Assembly (NCBI GenBank): GCA_024280875.1
Contig: JAJRPH010000370.1
Span: 1-9,083 of the forward strand
DNA from: Deltaproteobacteria bacterium
GTDB taxonomy: Bacteria; Desulfobacterota; Desulfobacteria; Desulfobacterales; Desulfosalsimonadaceae
Direction: 5' to 3'
DNA: 9,083 nucleotides
How positions within the stretch are numbered: position 1 is the first letter of the stretch; each line of letters starts with the position of its first letter. Positions 4,565-9,083 of the stretch are shown here, in pieces. The position numbers and the translations under genes were made by a program. The notes below the pieces were generated by a model. The model saw only the letters and a list, made by a program, of their open reading frames with translations, made no database searches and had not been told where the DNA came from.

Positions 4565-7500
4565 ATGCCCCTTTCACTAAAGGATTCCTGCATTTTCAGA
4601 TGGATGTTCAGGCTGTTTAAGTATTTCGCCATCTTCATCATTTCAGCAATCCTGCTGGTATCCCTGATCCTTGTTTTTCTGCCGACTGCGGTTTCTACAG
4701 ATACGAGTAAAAAATATATTGAAACCCAGATTTCCAATGTTCTGGATCGTCCGGTCAGTATTGATCGCCTTGACTGGTCATGGAAAGACGGAATCATTAT
4801 AAACAAGCTGGAAATACCGGATTCACCACATTTCTCCGAAAATCCGATGATTTTTCTTGAACACGTTAAACTGAAACTCAATATAAAAAGACTGCTGCAC
4901 CGGGAAGTAAACCTTGAATTGTTGCTTACAAACCTGGATGTGCATATTATTAAAAACAGCAGCGGAACCCTCAACATTGCAACGCTTGGGGGAAAAAACA
5001 TTAAAGAAGAAACGCCCCTTGCTCTGCTCAAAAAAAAGGAAATAGACAAAAAAAAGAAAAACCCATTTGAGCTGCCTTTGGATGTATCTGCTGACATTCG
5101 TTTAAGCGGCATCAATCTTTCCTATGATGACCAGGCAAAATCGGAAAAATACAGTGTCAAAGACCTTGAAATCAAACTTGAAGCGCCGTCTGTAAAGACT
5201 TCGCCAATAAATCTGGCGATTGAGATGGATGTTCAGGTCAATGATCAGGTCATTTCCCGGTCCACCTTTTCTGCATCTGTAAAAACTCTGTTTGACGGTA
5301 ATGGCGCTTTAAATATTGACGGATTAATTGCCGGTCTGGATGCCAATTTGCCCGGAATTGTCGCTAATGTCCGTGCGGATATGGAGGCTTCAGAGTTAAA
5401 AAGCGAAATCCGTGTTGATCTGGCATCTTTAATGGATGTGGCTGTTCCCCTGATTCCTGGATTTCCGTCTCCTTCTGATATTAAAGGGGCAATTGTTTTA
5501 ACGGCTGCCACCGGCACCAAACCCGAAGATCCTTTGGCGTTTGATGCAATTCTTTCCGTTTTGGACCTTGAGGTTTCCGGCAAAGTCATTAACGGAAAAT
5601 CCATCGGACCTGGAAATCTCAGTGTTCATTTAAACGGTGTTATGGATTTACAAGCAGAAAAACTGGATCTTACAATTGGTGAGATTCACATACTTGAAAA
5701 CAGTCATATAACTGCATCAGGCCGGGTTGAACAGATTAAACAAGATAACAAGGAAATCCATTTGGCTATTTCTCCCCTGTATCTTGATTTAAATGAAATT
5801 ATCGCTTTTGTGCACCCGTTTATTCCTTCATCCATTGAATTAGATAATCAAGCAAAACTATCTGAAATATCATTAAAAAAGCTTCAGCTTGAAGGAATGA
5901 TTCCAAAAGGCCGGGCCAATGTTTTGCTTGATGATTTGAATATACATTTGCCGAACGTCATATTAAAGGATGAAGCAAACGACAAATCCGTTCTTCAGGT
6001 ATCCGGAGCCCGGCTGAACCTTGAAAAACTTACGGCAAAGCTTGTGGATCTTTTCCCGGAATCAGCGGCTTTAAAATTATCGCTGGCAGTTGATGAACTT
6101 TTAAACGTCAACGCATCCAATGCAATATCCGTTTCCGGAATCCGCCTGGACCATTTAACCGCAGACGCAATAAACATTCAAAAAGCCGGTCAATCAAAAT
6201 TGGGAATTATCGGCAGTGTATCTTTGGACAACCAGCTGGCCATAAAACAGATTCTGCTTCCGGACCTGATAAAAATTCAGGACCTGGATCAATCATTAAT
6301 GGTCCGCTCCGACCTCCGGCCTGATGGTTACATACAGGGATCACTGGATCACCTGGACATTACAACCAAGAATATTTCTGTTCTGAAAAAAGACGTTGGC
6401 CCGGTCCAATCCGGTTTGGAAATCAGGATGTCGCTTGAAAAATTATTAATAAAGAAACTTGATCCGTTTAATCTGGACATTAAAAACTTTTTTGCCAGTA
6501 TGAATTTGGAAAATGCTGTTTCCATCAAACTGAATGCCAGTGCCGTTGATACGGCAAATACGTCTTTTTCAGCTGATATAAAAATTAATTCTGACCTTGG
6601 CGGCCTGATAGAGAAAATCCCTTCCCGACTGCGGGCCAGAATTTCCGGTAAAGGGAATTTGAATATTACTGTCAATGCCGTTGGCCACCGACCGGATGAT
6701 AAAGCACTGGCCGCGCTCAAAAAACTGCAGTTTAAAAACAATCTCGGATTTATTGACCAGGCAAAACTCGGCATCATGCTTGACAACGGCAGTCTTGAAA
6801 TTCCGCAACCCAACAAAAGCAATATCACCATTGGCTCCATCACTGCCGACCCCTTGCTGGCTTATGAACTCAACGGGGCAACCGGCAAAGGGAATTTAGC
6901 CTGTTCGATTATGGCAGGTGCCATGAAAGGTCTGCCGGCCTTAAATCCGGACGCGCCCATTTTAGCTGAATTTTCATTGACCGGGAGTCATAAGTTTGCC
7001 CAATCCATAGAATTGCACCAGTCGTTTGTCGTTCTTCCGGGCGGTATTGAAGAATCTTTTAAGGTCAGCGTTGACGGCCTGGATCGAATGATTACCCGGT
7101 CTCCTTTGCCCGAGCTTCCCATCTGGCTTTCAGAAGTGGGTGCACAAATTTCCGCCAAAGTGAATATTCCAAATTGCAGGGCGTTTAAGGAATTGGGACT
7201 TCCCGGTCTGTCTGAAAAAGACATTAACGGACAAATCAATGCCGGCCTTAAATTCCACCTGATACCGGATCAGTCGATCGATGGCGGTTTTACACTGTCA
7301 ATCAATGACATGAACATAGGGATACCGGACACCTTTACCGCGCAAAAAGTTCATGCAAATATTGATTTTTCAAAATCATATCAGATTCAGGCAGCTGATC
7401 GGCAGGCATTGTTTTCAGACACATCCGGCCTTTCCAGAAATGTGATTAATTCCGCATGGAACGCAGTGTCGATTACGAAGAACTCGGATATATCAAGTCA

Positions 7501-8233
7501 TATCCGTTTGGTTCATGAACGGATGAATCCGGACCCGGCCATATCGTTTCAAAAAGCAGACATTAGCGCCGGTCCGTTCCCGATTGCCATCGGTGAATCC
7601 ATGATGATGCTGAATTTAAGAAACGGACTGCCAAGCCTGGATTTTTTTCAGTTCAACCTGCTGGGCGGAACCATCATCGGATCAATTGACCTGCACAAGG
7701 AACAGAAAAAATTTTATGTGAACACGGCGGTGACCTTTTCCGGAATCAATACCGCTGAATTCTTTCCCCAGGCGTTTTCCAAAAACGATCATTCGGAAGC
7801 AGACATCAGCGGCTTGCTCTATGCCGACTTTCCCGTGACCGACCAGCTTCAGAACGTACTGGAAAACACGGACATCCGGATTGAATTTACCCGTATCGGA
7901 TCAAGGGCTCTTGAACGGATGTTGTATGCTTTAGATCCTTATGAGAACAACGAAGCGATTGTCTCCCAGCGCCGTCTTTTGAAAGCCGGATCACCGAAAC
8001 AGATCCGCCTTACGATCAAGGACGGCTTTCTGTCTTTGCGCGGTAAAGTAGTGGTACAAGGAATTTCGATTTCCCTGCCCGCCATCCGCCGTTTGAATAT
8101 TGCACTAATCCCCGGCCTTGAGCGGTTCCAGGACAAACTTTCCGGTTTAAAACCAATGATTTTAATTTTACAGAAAATTTCTGCCGAACGTATTGTTATC
8201 AACAAACAGACTAATGCGATTACTTTTGAATAA
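4565..8233 (+). CDS. AsmA-like (YdbH/TamB-type) envelope protein, probable intermembrane lipid bridge
   Basis: A 1222-residue protein with one N-terminal membrane anchor (about 19-40) and the rest predicted periplasmic. After the anchor comes an AsmA-type start: KKYIETQISNVLDRPVSIDRLDWSW (49-73), followed by a long series of alternating short beta-strands (patterns like INLSYDD, DLEIKLEA, GNLSVHLNG). A lysine-rich linker lies at 156-165. The C-terminal part (about 1000-1222) has ISGLLYADFPV and GFLSLRGKVVVQGISISLP, the curved-sheet end seen in AsmA-like proteins. AsmA-like proteins form long hydrophobic grooves and are implicated in phospholipid movement from inner to outer membrane. This length is close to TamB and YhdP and longer than YdbH (about 880). 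The DUF1318 gene next door makes a YdbH-like role most likely. A weak GGTGGT at 4552-4557 precedes the ATG; M14 (4604) is a less likely start. No clear promoter is visible. Confidence 0.85.
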   Translation: MPLSLKDSCIFRWMFRLFKYFAIFIISAILLVSLILVFLPTAVSTDTSKKYIETQISNVLDRPVSIDRLDWSWKDGIIINKLEIPDSPHFSENPMIFLEHVKLKLNIKRLLHREVNLELLLTNLDVHIIKNSSGTLNIATLGGKNIKEETPLALLKKKEIDKKKKNPFELPLDVSADIRLSGINLSYDDQAKSEKYSVKDLEIKLEAPSVKTSPINLAIEMDVQVNDQVISRSTFSASVKTLFDGNGALNIDGLIAGLDANLPGIVANVRADMEASELKSEIRVDLASLMDVAVPLIPGFPSPSDIKGAIVLTAATGTKPEDPLAFDAILSVLDLEVSGKVINGKSIGPGNLSVHLNGVMDLQAEKLDLTIGEIHILENSHITASGRVEQIKQDNKEIHLAISPLYLDLNEIIAFVHPFIPSSIELDNQAKLSEISLKKLQLEGMIPKGRANVLLDDLNIHLPNVILKDEANDKSVLQVSGARLNLEKLTAKLVDLFPESAALKLSLAVDELLNVNASNAISVSGIRLDHLTADAINIQKAGQSKLGIIGSVSLDNQLAIKQILLPDLIKIQDLDQSLMVRSDLRPDGYIQGSLDHLDITTKNISVLKKDVGPVQSGLEIRMSLEKLLIKKLDPFNLDIKNFFASMNLENAVSIKLNASAVDTANTSFSADIKINSDLGGLIEKIPSRLRARISGKGNLNITVNAVGHRPDDKALAALKKLQFKNNLGFIDQAKLGIMLDNGSLEIPQPNKSNITIGSITADPLLAYELNGATGKGNLACSIMAGAMKGLPALNPDAPILAEFSLTGSHKFAQSIELHQSFVVLPGGIEESFKVSVDGLDRMITRSPLPELPIWLSEVGAQISAKVNIPNCRAFKELGLPGLSEKDINGQINAGLKFHLIPDQSIDGGFTLSINDMNIGIPDTFTAQKVHANIDFSKSYQIQAADRQALFSDTSGLSRNVINSAWNAVSITKNSDISSHIRLVHERMNPDPAISFQKADISAGPFPIAIGESMMMLNLRNGLPSLDFFQFNLLGGTIIGSIDLHKEQKKFYVNTAVTFSGINTAEFFPQAFSKNDHSEADISGLLYADFPVTDQLQNVLENTDIRIEFTRIGSRALERMLYALDPYENNEAIVSQRRLLKAGSPKQIRLTIKDGFLSLRGKVVVQGISISLPAIRRLNIALIPGLERFQDKLSGLKPMILILQKISAERIVINKQTNAITFE
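5030..5061 (+). repeat. Two A8 homopolymer tracts inside the AsmA-like gene
   Basis: Eight consecutive A at 5030-5037 and again at 5048-5055, followed by five A at 5057-5061, encode the lysine-rich linker. Runs like this are prone to replication or transcriptional slippage. Either change would truncate the protein after its first 160 residues or so. Confidence 0.6.
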
Positions 8234-8248
8234 AATAAGGGAATTCTC

Positions 8249-8842
8249 ATGAAAAAAATTTTATTTTTTTTGTTATTAACCGTCATTTCCGGTTGCACAC
8301 TGGCAGACATTAAAGTGGAAATGCTTAGTGAACGGACCGCACTGGAAAATCAGGTGCTCGGCTCCTACAATTCCTTAGACTCTCAAATGCTGCTGGCCGC
8401 ATCGGTCAGAGGGGTGGATACCAGCGGAAACATCAACCCTCCGCCGGAACACAGCCGGGAATACAAGGATACCATCAGCGCCATGCAGATTATCGATTTT
8501 CATGCTGATGATTTAGACACCTTCAAACGCCTGGGCTGGGCCGGAGAAAACAATCAGGGACTGGTCGAACCTTTTTCCAATGACCGCACAGACGTCCCGG
8601 ATGAATTTAAAAGTTTTGCCGACAGATATTCTGCCAAAGAGTTTGACTTTGTTATTTCAAAAATAAACGAGTCCCGTGAAAAGATTATGCTTCGGGTCAT
8701 TCAAATGAACGAAAACCTGACCGAATCCGACCTTCCGGAAGTGAGAAAAATTTTTGCTAAAATAAACATGGAAAAAACCAGGCCCGGAGATAAAATACAG
8801 GATACAGAGGGCAACTGGCTGATAAAAAAGGACGCGTCATGA
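8249..8842 (+). CDS. DUF1318 (YdbL-like) lipoprotein
   Basis: A 197-residue protein with a classical lipoprotein signal: MKK, a hydrophobic core, and the lipobox ISGC with C16 as the lipidated residue. Residues 17-110 are a family-specific region with ERTALENQVLGSYNSLD and RLGWAGENNQGLVEPF. The C-terminal part (about 129-194) matches the DUF1318/YdbL pattern: ISKINESRE with N140 and R143, a helix, RPGDKIQ (P179, G180, Q184) and GNWLIK (G188, W190, K193). E. coli YdbL is periplasmic and works beside YdbH and YnbE; here the domain is part of a lipoprotein, so one polypeptide may cover a lipoprotein role and the YdbL role. AAGGGA (8237-8242) gives a good ribosome-binding site. The gene starts 15 bases after the AsmA-like stop and its own stop overlaps the next start, so all three are very likely one operon. 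Confidence 0.82.
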   Translation: MKKILFFLLLTVISGCTLADIKVEMLSERTALENQVLGSYNSLDSQMLLAASVRGVDTSGNINPPPEHSREYKDTISAMQIIDFHADDLDTFKRLGWAGENNQGLVEPFSNDRTDVPDEFKSFADRYSAKEFDFVISKINESREKIMLRVIQMNENLTESDLPEVRKIFAKINMEKTRPGDKIQDTEGNWLIKKDAS

Positions 8843-9083
8843 AACCCATCTGTTTTTTAAACCGGTCCTTCCGATTAAATAATTTTTTGCTGTATCTGCT
8901 GATAACCGTTTTTTTATTTACAGTTAATGTGTGTTCGGCAGATGCGCTATCCGGGGATACAACTGCAGAAAACATCAACCGTCCGATCCAGATCACATCG
9001 CGGACGGAACCGGTCCTTGGAATGGCAGTTTCACACGATGGCCGTTATATTGTTTATATCAGCGGAGACGATAAACCCTCAAC
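8839..9083 (+). CDS. Secreted TolB/PD40-like beta-propeller protein (N-terminal part, cut by window end)
   Basis: Starts at ATG 8839, overlapping the previous stop by ATGA, and runs open to the window edge: 81 residues and two extra bases. Residues 1-35 look like a Sec signal: basic start, hydrophobic FLLYLLITVFLFTVNV, then CSADA, where signal peptidase I probably cuts. A lipobox is not obvious, although a Cys lies nearby. The mature part has PIQITSRTEPV followed by GMAVSHDGRYIVYISGDD. This is the first blade of a PD40/WD40-like TolB-type propeller, where the motif SpDGryivY is the hallmark. Such propellers usually bind proteins or peptidoglycan-linked partners in the periplasm. Translational coupling to the DUF1318 lipoprotein suggests that it acts with the lipid-bridge proteins. 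Function and full length cannot be judged from this piece. Confidence 0.75.
   Translation, partial: MKPICFLNRSFRLNNFLLYLLITVFLFTVNVCSADALSGDTTAENINRPIQITSRTEPVLGMAVSHDGRYIVYISGDDKPS

Noticed and set aside
4543..5115. Minus-strand frame of 190 residues opposite the AsmA-like start
   Set aside because: It is a shadow of the AsmA-like gene: Ser- and Phe-rich, with no family and no ribosome-binding site.
6349..6843. Minus-strand frame of 164 residues inside the AsmA-like gene
   Set aside because: It lies entirely within a well-supported gene on the other strand and has no domain features.

Overview
The window looks like a chromosomal stretch of a Gram-negative bacterium. Two proteins carry lipoprotein signals, and an AsmA-type envelope protein sits in an operon with a DUF1318-type lipoprotein. 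A Desulfobacterota (sulfate-reducer-like) origin is my guess from the mix of 7TM-GGDEF signalling, a YkgJ-type Cys-cluster protein and the style of the lipoproteins. That is inference, not proof.

Layout. (1) 1-1198: a seven-helix 7TMR-DISM-like membrane protein with a C-terminal GGDEF domain. Its signature is degenerate (GREEL) but the RxxD inhibitory site is kept, and its start overlaps the stop of another reading frame. (2) 1199-2340: a decayed zone. It holds the C-terminal stub of a flavodoxin/FMN-reductase-like gene, a frameshifted histidine-kinase ATPase remnant, and non-coding DNA with several short inverted repeats. (3) 2341-3495: a small orphan lipoprotein with a plausible promoter, a long hairpin, and a Cys-cluster (YkgJ/UPF0153-like) protein with an unrecognised N-terminal half. 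(4) 3526-3600: a palindromic dispersed-repeat-like element. (5) 3620-4290, minus strand: a MazF/PemK toxin and its antitoxin. They overlap by ATGA and lie behind a near-consensus promoter whose -10 box is the core of a palindrome, the expected layout of an autoregulated toxin-antitoxin operon. (6) 4417-4503: an 87-bp imperfect palindrome resembling a MITE or REP-type repeat. (7) 4565-9083, plus strand: a tight operon of a 1222-residue AsmA/YdbH-like protein, a DUF1318 (YdbL-like) lipoprotein, and the start of a secreted TolB-like PD40 beta-propeller protein, cut by the window edge.

The operon at the right end is the most interesting biology. In E. coli, YdbH (AsmA-like), YnbE (lipoprotein) and YdbL (DUF1318) act together in phospholipid traffic between the membranes. 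Here the large bridge-type protein is followed by a single lipoprotein carrying the DUF1318 region and then a predicted periplasmic beta-propeller. This suggests a variant envelope lipid-transport module with an extra partner. The left half shows genome decay and repeats. The toxin-antitoxin pair sits between two repeat elements, which fits acquisition by recombination.
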